This document shows, piece after piece, positions 55,804 through 64,000 of a stretch of 64,000 nt of DNA. How positions within the stretch are numbered: position 1 is the stretch's first letter; the number at the start of each line of letters is the position of its first letter. The notes under the pieces were generated by a model, which did no database searches, was not told the origin of the DNA, and was given only the letters and a program-made list of their open reading frames with translations. The position numbers and the translations under genes are program-made. This stretch comes from Phytobacter ursingii (GTDB lineage: Bacteria > Pseudomonadota > Gammaproteobacteria > Enterobacterales > Enterobacteriaceae): positions 456,836 to 520,835 of the forward strand of contig CABDWT010000001.1 of assembly GCA_901456055.1 (NCBI GenBank), written 5' to 3'.

Positions 55804-57950
55804 TGGAGATGACCTCAGCATTTACACTCAGTGTCCGCCCGGACAATGTTGCCGTTGTCAGCATTGATGTTCCCGGCGAAAAGATGAACACGCTAAAAGC
55901 CGAGTTTGGCAGCCAGGTTCGCGCCATTCTCAAACAAATCCGCGAAAACAAACAGATACGTGGCGTGGTGTTCATTTCCGCAAAACCAGATAATTTTATC
56001 GCCGGTGCGGACATCAACATGATCGATCGCTGCAAAACGGCCAAAGAGGCCGAAGATCTGGCGCGCCAGGGGCAACAGATCTTGGCCGAGATCCACGCCC
56101 TGTCGATCCCGGTGATCGCCGCCATTCATGGTCCATGCCTGGGCGGCGGGCTGGAACTGGCATTAGCTTGTCACCGCCGTATTTGTACCGATGATGTGAA
56201 GACGGTCTTAGGGTTGCCCGAAGTTCAGCTTGGCCTGTTGCCCGGCTCCGGCGGTACCCAGCGACTGCCGCGTCTGGTCGGAGTAAGCACCGCGCTGGAG
56301 ATGATCCTTACCGGTAAGCAACTGCGCGCGCGTCAGGCGTTAAAAGCGGGGCTGGTGGATGATGTCGTGCCGGTTTCTATCTTGCTGGATGCCGCCGCAG
56401 AGCTTGCTACACAAGGTCGTCCTGCCAGCCGCAGCCTGCCGGTACGTGAACGCCTGCTGGCCGGGCCGCTGGTACGTGCGCTGTTATTCCGCATGGTCGC
56501 AAAAAAAACAGAGCAAAAAACCCAGGGCAATTACCCCGCGACGACCCGTATTTTGAATGTTATCGAAACGGGTTTAAGTCAGGGCAGTAGCAGTGGCTAT
56601 GATGCGGAGGCGCGCGCGTTTGGTCAGCTGGCAATGACGCCGCAATCACAGGCGCTACGGCATATTTTCTTTATCAGCACTGAGGTAAAAAAAGACCCTG
56701 GCAGCCCGGTTGCGGCCGGCCCGCTTCGTGCTGTCGGTATTCTCGGCGGCGGGTTGATGGGCGGCGGAATTGCCTACGTGACGGCAGGGAAGGGCAACCT
56801 TCCTGTTCGCATAAAAGATATTAATCCGAAAGGTATTAACCACGCGCTGAAATATAGTTGGGAAAAGCTTGATAAAAAGGTGCGTCGCCGCCATCTCAAA
56901 TCTGCTGAACGTGACGCGCAAATGGCCCGCATTTCCGGTACCACGGATTACAGCGGTTTTTCCCATCGGGATGTGGTTATCGAGGCAGTTTTCGAAGATT
57001 TGAGCCTTAAGCAACAGATGGTCGCGGAGGTTGAAGCACAGTGCGCGGCGCAGACTATTTTTGCCTCCAATACCTCGTCGTTGCCCATCGGCGATATTGC
57101 TGCCAAAGCGGCGCGCCCCGGTAACGTTATCGGATTACATTTTTTTAGCCCGGTGGAGAAGATGCCATTGGTGGAAGTTATTCCCCATGCCGGCACCGGT
57201 GAACAGACCATTTCGACAGTAGTGAAACTGGCGAAAAAGCAGGGCAAAACGCCGATTGTCGTGGCGGACAAAGCGGGTTTTTACGTGAACCGTATTCTTG
57301 CGCCTTATATGAGCGAAGCGATGCGACTGCTGAGCGAAGGGGAACGTATCGAGAATATCGATAAGGCATTGGTAAACTTTGGCTTTCCTGTCGGCCCTAT
57401 CCAACTTCTGGATGAGGTGGGCATCGACACGGGGACCAAAATTATCCCTGTGCTGGAGGCTGCCTACGGTGACCGTTTTAGCGCCCCTGCAAGCGTCGTT
57501 TCTGCAATATTGAATGACGATCGCAAAGGCAGAAAAAATGAGCGTGGTTTCTATCTTTACGGTAAGAAAGGGCGTAAAAGCAAGAAACAGCCTGACCCGG
57601 CAATTTACCCGCTTGTGGGGGCTTCTGGCACAGGCAAATTATCGGCAGAACAGATTGCCGAACGATGCGTCATGATGATGCTTAACGAGGCCGCACGCTG
57701 CTTCGCCGAGAAGGTGATCCGCAGCCCGCGCGATGGTGATATTGGCGCGGTGTTTGGCATCGGTTTTCCGCCTTTTCTTGGCGGCCCGTTCCGCTATATG
57801 GATACCCTTGGCGCGGGTGATATTGTCACAACTCTACAGCGCCTGGCTTCGCTTTATGGGGAACGTTTTGCTCCTTGTCAGCTTTTGTTACAAATGGCTG
57901 AACGAGGCGAAACTTTTTGGGGCAAAAAGGAAACTGATTTTGTAAGTTAA
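55803..57950 (+). CDS. fadJ: FadJ, multifunctional fatty acid oxidation protein
   Basis: 715 aa. The N-terminal crotonase domain (~1-190) has 'AGADINMID' and '[18 protein letters not shown]'. The NAD-binding domain begins at '[12 protein letters not shown]' (~315), and the C-terminal 3HCDH domains contain '[17 protein letters not shown]' and '[14 protein letters not shown]'. Carries enoyl-CoA hydratase and 3-hydroxyacyl-CoA dehydrogenase steps for FadI. Confidence 0.97.
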   Translation: MEMTSAFTLSVRPDNVAVVSIDVPGEKMNTLKAEFGSQVRAILKQIRENKQIRGVVFISAKPDNFIAGADINMIDRCKTAKEAEDLARQGQQILAEIHALSIPVIAAIHGPCLGGGLELALACHRRICTDDVKTVLGLPEVQLGLLPGSGGTQRLPRLVGVSTALEMILTGKQLRARQALKAGLVDDVVPVSILLDAAAELATQGRPASRSLPVRERLLAGPLVRALLFRMVAKKTEQKTQGNYPATTRILNVIETGLSQGSSSGYDAEARAFGQLAMTPQSQALRHIFFISTEVKKDPGSPVAAGPLRAVGILGGGLMGGGIAYVTAGKGNLPVRIKDINPKGINHALKYSWEKLDKKVRRRHLKSAERDAQMARISGTTDYSGFSHRDVVIEAVFEDLSLKQQMVAEVEAQCAAQTIFASNTSSLPIGDIAAKAARPGNVIGLHFFSPVEKMPLVEVIPHAGTGEQTISTVVKLAKKQGKTPIVVADKAGFYVNRILAPYMSEAMRLLSEGERIENIDKALVNFGFPVGPIQLLDEVGIDTGTKIIPVLEAAYGDRFSAPASVVSAILNDDRKGRKNERGFYLYGKKGRKSKKQPDPAIYPLVGASGTGKLSAEQIAERCVMMMLNEAARCFAEKVIRSPRDGDIGAVFGIGFPPFLGGPFRYMDTLGAGDIVTTLQRLASLYGERFAPCQLLLQMAERGETFWGKKETDFVS

Positions 57951-58159
57951 GGTCAAAAAAGGGTAAATCCAGCTTTAAATGAAACAGCGATGGTTATTTT
58001 GTAAACACTCATTGACTATACTTACGCCATTGAGGTAAAAAACAGCGTTTCATTCATCGAATGGATCAGGCAAAATGCCCGGCCATTGATATTTCCCGTC
58101 GTAATGGAACTGTGCACGCGGGGAGTGTTAATGCTTCTGGTTAACAAAAGCGGTGCAAT

Positions 58160-58645
58160 ATGCAAGTTTTTATCATGCGTCACGGCGATGCAGCCCTCGA
58201 TGCAGCCAGCGACTCAGTTCGTCCCTTAACCCCTTGTGGTTGTGACGAATCACGTCAGATGGCAACCTGGCTGAAAGGTCAAAAAGTGGATGTCGAACGT
58301 GTTCTGGTCAGCCCGTTTCTTCGTGCTGAACAGACGCTAAGTGAGGTGGGTGAATGCATGAACCTGCCCGACAACGTGGATGTCCTGCCCGAGCTGACCC
58401 CTTGTGGTGATGTTGGTCTGGTCAGTGCCTATCTCCAGGCGCTGGCAAACGAAGGTACCTCTTCCGTGCTGGTGATTTCTCACCTGCCGTTGGTGGGTTA
58501 TCTGGTGTCCGAGCTTTGCCCGGGTGAAACACCGCCAATGTTTACCACCTCCGCGATTGCCAGCGTGACGCTGGATGAGAGCGGTAAAGGCGTTTACAAC
58601 TGGCAAATGAGTCCCTGCAACCTGAGAATGCCAAAAGCAATCTGA
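58160..58645 (+). CDS. sixA: SixA, phosphohistidine phosphatase
   Basis: 161 aa with the catalytic RHG motif at residues 7-9 ('MRHGDA') and 'VISHLPLVGYL' carrying the second His. In E. coli it dephosphorylates ArcB and the nitrogen phosphotransferase protein NPr. Ends before a bidirectional terminator. Confidence 0.97.
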   Translation: MQVFIMRHGDAALDAASDSVRPLTPCGCDESRQMATWLKGQKVDVERVLVSPFLRAEQTLSEVGECMNLPDNVDVLPELTPCGDVGLVSAYLQALANEGTSSVLVISHLPLVGYLVSELCPGETPPMFTTSAIASVTLDESGKGVYNWQMSPCNLRMPKAI

Positions 58646-58659
58646 TTCGCCGGACCGTG

Positions 58660-58687
58660 AAAAAAAGCCGCACTTGTGCGGCTTTTT
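58660..58687. terminator. Bidirectional terminator sixA/smrB
   Basis: AAAAAGCCGCA-CTTG-TGCGGCTTTTT between convergent genes. Confidence 0.88.
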
Positions 58688-58710
58688 ACGTTTCTGTCTG
58701 TCCGTTGCGT

Positions 58711-59262
58711 TCAGGGAAGCTCTGGCGGCTGCCACTCTTCGACTTCAATTAACACCAGTATCGCAGCATCGCCACCGTACTCTTTGGGAGCCTGGTGAAA
58801 CGCCATTACATGCGGATGCTGTGCCAGCCAGAGTGGCGTCTGTTGTTTAAGGATATGTTTACCATGCCCGTGCATGACGCAGGCGCAAAAAACGTGTTCA
58901 CGTCGGCAGGCGGCGATCAGCGCCCCCAGTTCCTGCTTGGCCTGTAGCTGCGTTAAGCCGTGCAGGTCCAGAAACAGATCCGGGGAATAGTCACCGCGGC
59001 GGATCTTCTTGAGTTCAAAATGGCTGACATCGTCGCGCACATACTTCACCGGCCCTTCGGTGTTCAGCAATGGCTGAAATTCATCAGAGAAATAATGGCT
59101 GTTATCTGCCTGCTCCGACAACAAGCGTTTCACCGGAACCTCAGTGATTTTTTTACGTGTCGGGCGGTGTACTACCGTATCCTGCTTTATTTGACGCGTG
59201 CCGGTCATTAATTGTCGGAACAGCGTCTGCTCCTCCTCGCTAAGCGATGGTTTCTTTTTCAT
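58711..59262 (-). CDS. smrB: SmrB, ribosome-rescue Smr endonuclease
   Basis: 183 aa. The Smr domain contains '[18 protein letters not shown]' (DLHG motif) and '[19 protein letters not shown]' (HGxG). Cleaves mRNA between collided ribosomes. N-terminal ~85 residues form the ribosome-binding extension. Divergent from prmB. Confidence 0.95.
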   Translation of the reverse strand: MKKKPSLSEEEQTLFRQLMTGTRQIKQDTVVHRPTRKKITEVPVKRLLSEQADNSHYFSDEFQPLLNTEGPVKYVRDDVSHFELKKIRRGDYSPDLFLDLHGLTQLQAKQELGALIAACRREHVFCACVMHGHGKHILKQQTPLWLAQHPHVMAFHQAPKEYGGDAAILVLIEVEEWQPPELP

Positions 59263-59425
59263 CTGCGCATCTCATCTTTTATTTCTTTTAGTGTACCCGA
59301 CTCGCTCCCTGCTGTTCAGCAAAATGCATTTTTAGGCCGCGACGCGAAGCGACAATGCTGATTTATGGCCGTCTTCATGGCAAACTAGCCGCCGAATTTC
59401 TTGCGAGCGTGTCCTGGAGGATAAG

Positions 59426-60358
59426 ATGGATAAAATTTTCGTTGATGAAGCAGTAAGTGAACTGCATACCATTCAGGACATGTTGCGCTGGTCGGTAAGC
59501 CGATTCAGCGCGGCAAATATCTGGTACGGTCACGGTACGGATAACCCGTGGGATGAAGCCGTACAACTGGTATTGCCAACCCTTTACCTGCCGCTGGATA
59601 TCCCGGAAGAGATGCGCAACGCGCGACTGACCTCCAGCGAGCGTCACCGTATCGTTGAGCGCGTCATTCGCCGCGTCAATGAACGTATCCCGGTTGCCTA
59701 TCTCACCAATAAAGCCTGGTTCTGCGGTCATGAGTTTTACGTTGATGAACGCGTACTGGTGCCGCGCTCGCCGATTGGTGAGCTGATCAATAATCATTTT
59801 GCCGGCCTTATCGATGGGCAACCGCAGCACATTCTGGATATGTGTACCGGTAGCGGCTGTATCGCCATTGCCTGCGCTTACGCCTTCCCGGAGGCGGAAG
59901 TGGACGCGGTGGACATCTCCCCGGATGCGCTGGCGGTAACAGAACACAACATTGAAGACCACGGACTGATTCATCACGTCACGCCGATTCGCTCCGACCT
60001 GTTCCGCGACCTGCCGAAAGTGCAGTACGACCTGATTGTGACCAACCCGCCGTATGTTGATGAAGAGGATATGTCTGATCTGCCGTCAGAGTATCGCCAT
60101 GAGCCTGAGCTGGGGCTGGCCTCCGGTAGCGACGGTCTGAAACTGACGCGCCGCATTCTGGCGTGTGCGGCGGATTACCTTACCGATAATGGTGTGCTCA
60201 TTTGTGAAGTGGGCAACAGCATGGTACATCTGATGGAACAATATCCGGATGTGCCGTTCACCTGGCTTGAATTTGATAATGGCGGTGACGGTGTCTTCAT
60301 GCTGACCAAAGCGCAGTTGCTGGCCGCGCAGCAACATTTCAGCATTTATAAAGATTAA
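59426..60358 (+). CDS. prmB: PrmB, ribosomal protein uL3 glutamine methyltransferase
   Basis: 310 aa. SAM-binding '[19 protein letters not shown]' and catalytic '[12 protein letters not shown]' (NPPY). Methylates Gln of uL3 during 50S assembly. GGAGGATAAG precedes the ATG. Confidence 0.97.
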   Translation: MDKIFVDEAVSELHTIQDMLRWSVSRFSAANIWYGHGTDNPWDEAVQLVLPTLYLPLDIPEEMRNARLTSSERHRIVERVIRRVNERIPVAYLTNKAWFCGHEFYVDERVLVPRSPIGELINNHFAGLIDGQPQHILDMCTGSGCIAIACAYAFPEAEVDAVDISPDALAVTEHNIEDHGLIHHVTPIRSDLFRDLPKVQYDLIVTNPPYVDEEDMSDLPSEYRHEPELGLASGSDGLKLTRRILACAADYLTDNGVLICEVGNSMVHLMEQYPDVPFTWLEFDNGGDGVFMLTKAQLLAAQQHFSIYKD

Positions 60359-60393
60359 AACGCTAACAACATAACGACGACAACGGAGCCGTG

Positions 60394-61479
60394 ATGGCAG
60401 GAAATACTATTGGACAACTCTTTCGCGTAACGACCTTCGGCGAATCGCACGGCATCGCGCTGGGCTGCATCGTTGATGGCGTACCGCCGGGCATTCCACT
60501 GACCGAAGCCGACCTCCAGCATGATCTGGATCGGCGCCGCCCCGGAACCTCACGCTATACCACCCAACGCCGTGAGCCGGATCAGGTGAAAATTCTCTCC
60601 GGCGTGTTTGAAGGCGTGACCACTGGTACCAGCATCGGCCTGCTGATTGAGAATACCGATCAGCGCTCCCAGGATTACAGCGCAATCAAAGATGTGTTCC
60701 GTCCGGGGCATGCTGATTACACTTACGAGCAAAAATATGGCCTGCGCGACTATCGTGGCGGTGGCCGTTCCTCGGCGCGTGAAACCGCAATGCGTGTGGC
60801 GGCTGGGGCGATTGCCAAAAAATTCCTCGCGCATAAATTCGGCATCGTGATCCGTGGCTGTCTGACTCAGATGGGGGATATTCCGCTGGAGATGAAAGAC
60901 TGGGAGCAGGTCGAACAGAATCCGTTCTTCTGCCCGGATCCGGACAAAATCGACGCGCTGGACGAACTGATGCGCGGGCTTAAAAAAGAGGGCGACTCGA
61001 TCGGCGCGAAAGTCACTGTTGTGGCGGACGGTGTGCCGGCAGGCCTCGGTGAGCCGGTATTTGATCGTCTGGATGCTGATATCGCCCATGCGATGATGAG
61101 CATCAACGCGGTTAAAGGCGTTGAGATTGGCGACGGCTTCGGCGTGATCAACCTGCGCGGTAGCCAGAATCGCGATGAAATCACCAAAGACGGTTTTCAG
61201 AGCAACCACGCGGGCGGCATTCTGGGCGGTATCAGCAGCGGGCAGCAGATCGTTACCCATATCGCGCTGAAACCGACCTCAAGCATTACCGTGTCGGGGC
61301 GCACGATTAATCGCTTTGGCGAAGAAATAGAGATGATTACCAAAGGACGTCACGATCCGTGTGTCGGTATTCGCGCGGTACCGATCGCCGAAGCGATGCT
61401 GGCCATTGTGCTGATGGACCATTTTATGCGTCAGCGTGCGCAAAATGGCGATGTGACGACCACTATTCCTCGCTGGTAA
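60394..61479 (+). CDS. aroC: AroC, chorismate synthase
   Basis: 361 aa from ATG 60394 (GGAGCC upstream). Starts '[19 protein letters not shown]', with '[14 protein letters not shown]', '[14 protein letters not shown]' and the C-terminal '[17 protein letters not shown]' signatures. FMN-dependent last step of the shikimate pathway. Closely followed by mepA. Confidence 0.98.
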   Translation: MAGNTIGQLFRVTTFGESHGIALGCIVDGVPPGIPLTEADLQHDLDRRRPGTSRYTTQRREPDQVKILSGVFEGVTTGTSIGLLIENTDQRSQDYSAIKDVFRPGHADYTYEQKYGLRDYRGGGRSSARETAMRVAAGAIAKKFLAHKFGIVIRGCLTQMGDIPLEMKDWEQVEQNPFFCPDPDKIDALDELMRGLKKEGDSIGAKVTVVADGVPAGLGEPVFDRLDADIAHAMMSINAVKGVEIGDGFGVINLRGSQNRDEITKDGFQSNHAGGILGGISSGQQIVTHIALKPTSSITVSGRTINRFGEEIEMITKGRHDPCVGIRAVPIAEAMLAIVLMDHFMRQRAQNGDVTTTIPRW

Positions 61480-61482
61480 CCA

Positions 61483-62304
61483 ATGAAAAGAATTGCAATT
61501 GCGCTGCTGGCGTTTTTCGCAACGCTGACCTGCCAGGCGGCAACGCCCTGGCAGAAAATCACCCATCCGGTTGCGGGCACGACGCAATCGATCGGCGCCT
61601 TCTCGAATGGCTGTATTGTCGGGGCGCATGAACTGCCGCTGCAATCCGATACCTACCAGGTGATGCGTACCGATCAGCGACGTTACTTTGGTCATCCGGA
61701 CCTGATTCTGTTTATTCAGCGTCTGGGTAATCAGGTGCATAACCTGGGGCTTGGGACGGTGCTGGTGGGCGATATGGGTATGCCGGCCGGCGGACGTTTT
61801 AACGGCGGTCACGCCAGCCATCAGACGGGGCTGGATGTGGACATTTTTCTGCAACTGCCAAAAGCACGCTGGACTTCAGCGCAATTGTTAAAACCGCAGG
61901 CACTGGATTTGGTTTCCAGCGATGGCAAGCAGGTAGTGCCTTCGTTATGGAAACCCGAAATTACCAGCCTCATTAAGCTGGCGGCGAAAGATAATGATGT
62001 GACGCGCATTTTCGTCAACCCGGCCATTAAGCAGCAGTTGTGTCTGGACGCCGGTACTGACCGTGACTGGCTGCGTAAAGTGCGCCCCTGGTTCCAGCAT
62101 CGGGCGCATATGCATGTCCGTTTGCGCTGCCCGGCAGATAGCCTGGAATGCAAGGATCAGCCTTTACCGCCAGATGGCGATGGCTGTGGGGCGGAATTGC
62201 AAAGCTGGTTCAAACCGGCCAAACCTTCTACGACGCCTGAGAAGACGACACCCCCGCCGCTGCCTGCTTCCTGTCAGGCATTACTGGATGAGCACGTATT
62301 GTAA
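61483..62304 (+). CDS. mepA: MepA, penicillin-insensitive murein endopeptidase
   Basis: 273 aa. Signal peptide ~1-19 ('[14 protein letters not shown]'). LAS-type zinc site in '[15 protein letters not shown]' and '[11 protein letters not shown]'. Cuts D-Ala-mDAP crosslinks in the periplasm. C-terminus is Pro-rich. The signal peptide and several positions differ from my recollection of E. coli and Salmonella. Stop shares a base with yfcA. Confidence 0.96.
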   Translation: MKRIAIALLAFFATLTCQAATPWQKITHPVAGTTQSIGAFSNGCIVGAHELPLQSDTYQVMRTDQRRYFGHPDLILFIQRLGNQVHNLGLGTVLVGDMGMPAGGRFNGGHASHQTGLDVDIFLQLPKARWTSAQLLKPQALDLVSSDGKQVVPSLWKPEITSLIKLAAKDNDVTRIFVNPAIKQQLCLDAGTDRDWLRKVRPWFQHRAHMHVRLRCPADSLECKDQPLPPDGDGCGAELQSWFKPAKPSTTPEKTTPPPLPASCQALLDEHVL

Positions 62305-63116
62305 TGGATGCATTTCAAGAGATATTTATGGTGTCGCCACTGCTTCTGGTGGTGCTTTTTCTGGTCGCCACGCTGGCGGGATTCATTGATGCGTTAGCGG
62401 GTGGCGGTGGTTTACTGACTGTCCCTGCGTTACTGGCCGCCGGGATGACCCCGGCGCAGGCGCTGGCCACCAATAAACTGCAGGCCTGCGGCGGCTCTAT
62501 CTCTTCCACGCTCTATTTTTTGCGCCGTAAAGTGGTGAGTCTTGCCGATCAAAAACTTAATATTCTGATGACCTTTATTGGCTCAACATCGGGCGCGCTG
62601 CTGGTTCAGCATGTTCAGTCTGATATTCTGCGCCAGATTTTGCCTGTCCTTATTATCTGTATCGGTCTCTACTTTTTGTTAATGCCAAAACTAGGTGAAG
62701 AAGACCGTCAACGTCGGCTGCATGGCCTGCCTTTTGCGCTGGTGGCGGGCGGCTGCGTGGGCTTCTACGATGGCTTTTTTGGTCCCGGCGCCGGGTCATT
62801 TTATGCGCTGGCGTTTGTCACGCTGGCCGGTTTTAACCTCGCTAAATCCACCGCGCACGCCAAGGTGCTGAATGCCACTTCCAACATTGGCGGGCTGTTG
62901 CTGTTTATTATTGGTGGCAAGGTTATCTGGGCAACGGGGTTTGTGATGCTGGCGGGTCAGTTTCTGGGCGCGCGTATGGGCTCACGCCTGGTGCTCAGCA
63001 AGGGGCAAAAACTCATTCGCCCGATGATTGTTATCGTCTCGGCAGTGATGAGCGCAAAATTACTTTATGACAGCCATGGGCAGGAGATCCTCCAGTTTCT
63101 GGGGGTGAGTGCATGA
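62304..63116 (+). CDS. yfcA: YfcA, TauE/SafE family membrane protein
   Basis: 270 aa, about eight membrane helices. 'AGFIDALAGGGGLLTVPALLAAGMTPAQALATNKLQA' and 'GFYDGFFGPGAGSFYALAFV' are the duplicated TauE motifs. Putative anion/sulphonate exporter; substrate unknown. Overlaps epmC by ATGA. Confidence 0.95.
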   Translation: MDAFQEIFMVSPLLLVVLFLVATLAGFIDALAGGGGLLTVPALLAAGMTPAQALATNKLQACGGSISSTLYFLRRKVVSLADQKLNILMTFIGSTSGALLVQHVQSDILRQILPVLIICIGLYFLLMPKLGEEDRQRRLHGLPFALVAGGCVGFYDGFFGPGAGSFYALAFVTLAGFNLAKSTAHAKVLNATSNIGGLLLFIIGGKVIWATGFVMLAGQFLGARMGSRLVLSKGQKLIRPMIVIVSAVMSAKLLYDSHGQEILQFLGVSA

Positions 63117-63661
63117 ACACAACAACACATCATTACGAACAACTGATTACCCTTTTTGACGGCTGTTTTGCCGACGATTTTAATACCCGTCTGATTAAAG
63201 GCGACGACGAACCGATCTATCTTCCTGCTGATGAAGAAGTCCCTTATAACCGGATCGTCTTCGCTCACGGGTTCTACGCCAGCGCGATGCATGAGATCTC
63301 CCACTGGTGTATCGCCGGGAAAGCCCGTCGCGAGCTGGTGGACTTTGGTTACTGGTACTGCCCGGATGGGCGTGATGCGGCGACCCAGTGTCAGTTTGAG
63401 GACGTTGAGGTTAAACCGCAGGCTTTTGACTGGCTGTTCTGTGTGGCGGCGGGTTATCCGTTTAACGTCAGTTGTGACAACCTGGAAGGGGATTTTGAAC
63501 CGGACCGCGTTGTATTCCAGCGCCGCGTGCATGCGCAGGTGATGGAATATCTCGACAAAGGGATCCCGGCGCGTCCGGCGCGTTTTATTAAAGCGCTGCA
63601 AGATTACTATCACACGTCTGAGCTAAAGGCGGAACACTTCCCATGGCCGGAAGATTTATAA
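63113..63661 (+). CDS. epmC: EpmC, elongation factor P hydroxylase
   Basis: 182 aa. 'MHEISHWCIAGKARRELVDFGYWYCPDGRD' holds the iron-binding His/Glu residues. Hydroxylates the lysylated Lys of EF-P after EpmA/EpmB. Formerly YfcM. Confidence 0.95.
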   Translation: MNTTTHHYEQLITLFDGCFADDFNTRLIKGDDEPIYLPADEEVPYNRIVFAHGFYASAMHEISHWCIAGKARRELVDFGYWYCPDGRDAATQCQFEDVEVKPQAFDWLFCVAAGYPFNVSCDNLEGDFEPDRVVFQRRVHAQVMEYLDKGIPARPARFIKALQDYYHTSELKAEHFPWPEDL

Positions 63662-63674
63662 CTGAGGAAAGAAG

Positions 63675-63953
63675 ATGATCGCAGAATTTGAATCGCGCAT
63701 TCTGGCGTTAATTGATGACATGGTAGAGCACGCCAGTGATGATGAGCTGTTTGCTGGCGGTTATCTGCGTGGGCATCTGACGCTGGCGGTCGCAGAACTG
63801 GAAGCGGGTGAAGACCATTCATCCGCGGCGCTGCATGACCGTGTGTCGGCGAGTCTGGAAAAAGCCATTCAGGCGGGTGAACTCTCTCCGCCGGATCAGG
63901 CGCTGGTGTTGGGAATGTGGGACTCGCTGTTCCAAAAGGCGCAAGCGCAGTAA
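63675..63953 (+). CDS. yfcL: YfcL family protein
   Basis: 92 aa, GAGGAAAGAAG upstream. Helical, acidic ('[33 protein letters not shown]'), nearly identical to E. coli YfcL; function unknown. Confidence 0.93.
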   Translation: MIAEFESRILALIDDMVEHASDDELFAGGYLRGHLTLAVAELEAGEDHSSAALHDRVSASLEKAIQAGELSPPDQALVLGMWDSLFQKAQAQ

Positions 63954-63956
63954 GAA

Positions 63957-64000
63957 GCACCGATCCCGGATGCGGCATAAACGCCTTATCCGGGCTACTA
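63957..64000. repeat. REP element (partial, at window edge)
   Basis: GATGCGGCATAAACGCCTTATCCGGGC: a REP/PU-type palindrome with GCCGGATnnGGC..-like arms, typical after enterobacterial genes. It may continue beyond the window. Confidence 0.75.

Overview
The window is enterobacterial chromosome carrying most of a lambdoid, contractile-tailed (myovirus) prophage. Bases 1 to about 50,160 are prophage. From the Arg-tRNA(CCU) gene (argW, minus strand, 50161-50235) rightwards the order is the conserved enterobacterial one: yfdC - mlaA - fadL - yfcZ - fadI - fadJ - sixA - smrB - prmB - aroC - mepA - yfcA - epmC - yfcL. The host proteins are very close to Escherichia/Salmonella, but MepA and FadL differ from what I recall of both, so a Citrobacter-like Enterobacteriaceae member is my best guess (low confidence). 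The distal prophage end and its second att site lie left of the window.

Phage control region (1-5018): a leftward pL operon runs into a partly visible AAA ATPase gene. It starts with a phage-21-type N antiterminator and a nutL site. Next come pL with its operators, a cleavable S24-type CI repressor, OR/pR, a lambda-like Cro, nutR, and cII with a CII-type pRE site at its start. Six 15-bp operators of the form AATAC-N5-GTATT flank cI.

Replication and nin region (5056-16674): a GIY-YIG-type insert, an O-like initiator with internal direct repeats, a DnaC-like loader and a winged-helix protein, then many small nin-type genes. These include a Dcm-type methyltransferase with a second long reading frame overprinted on it, ninE, a DUF3310 gene, ninG (5' end displaced by an HNH endonuclease insertion) and a zinc-finger Q antiterminator.

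Late region (16675-48249): holin-like proteins, a lambda-R endolysin, Rz/Rz1 and an SGNH tail-spike hydrolase. These are followed by a secreted nuclease, an HExxH protein, terminase, portal, scaffold, capsid, and head-tail joining proteins. The tail module has sheath, tube, tail-assembly chaperones joined by a -1 frameshift site, tape measure, LysM hub, baseplate V/W/J/I-like proteins, and a glycine-rich tail fibre with its chaperone. A minus-strand O-acyltransferase, a LexA-regulated UmuD'-like gene and a P4-type integrase sit next to the tRNA.

The genes fit one lifestyle: CI/Cro/CII choose lysogeny, N and Q antiterminate, the SGNH enzyme probably processes surface polysaccharide at entry, and the acyltransferase may modify surface glycan in the lysogen. 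Strong intrinsic terminators recur between late genes, consistent with Q-modified polymerase reading through them. Most interesting: the dual-coding methyltransferase locus, the HNH insertion into ninG, two genes interrupted by in-frame amber codons just before ATGA-coupled neighbours, the UmuD'-like SOS gene lacking the catalytic lysine, and the chaperone frameshift.
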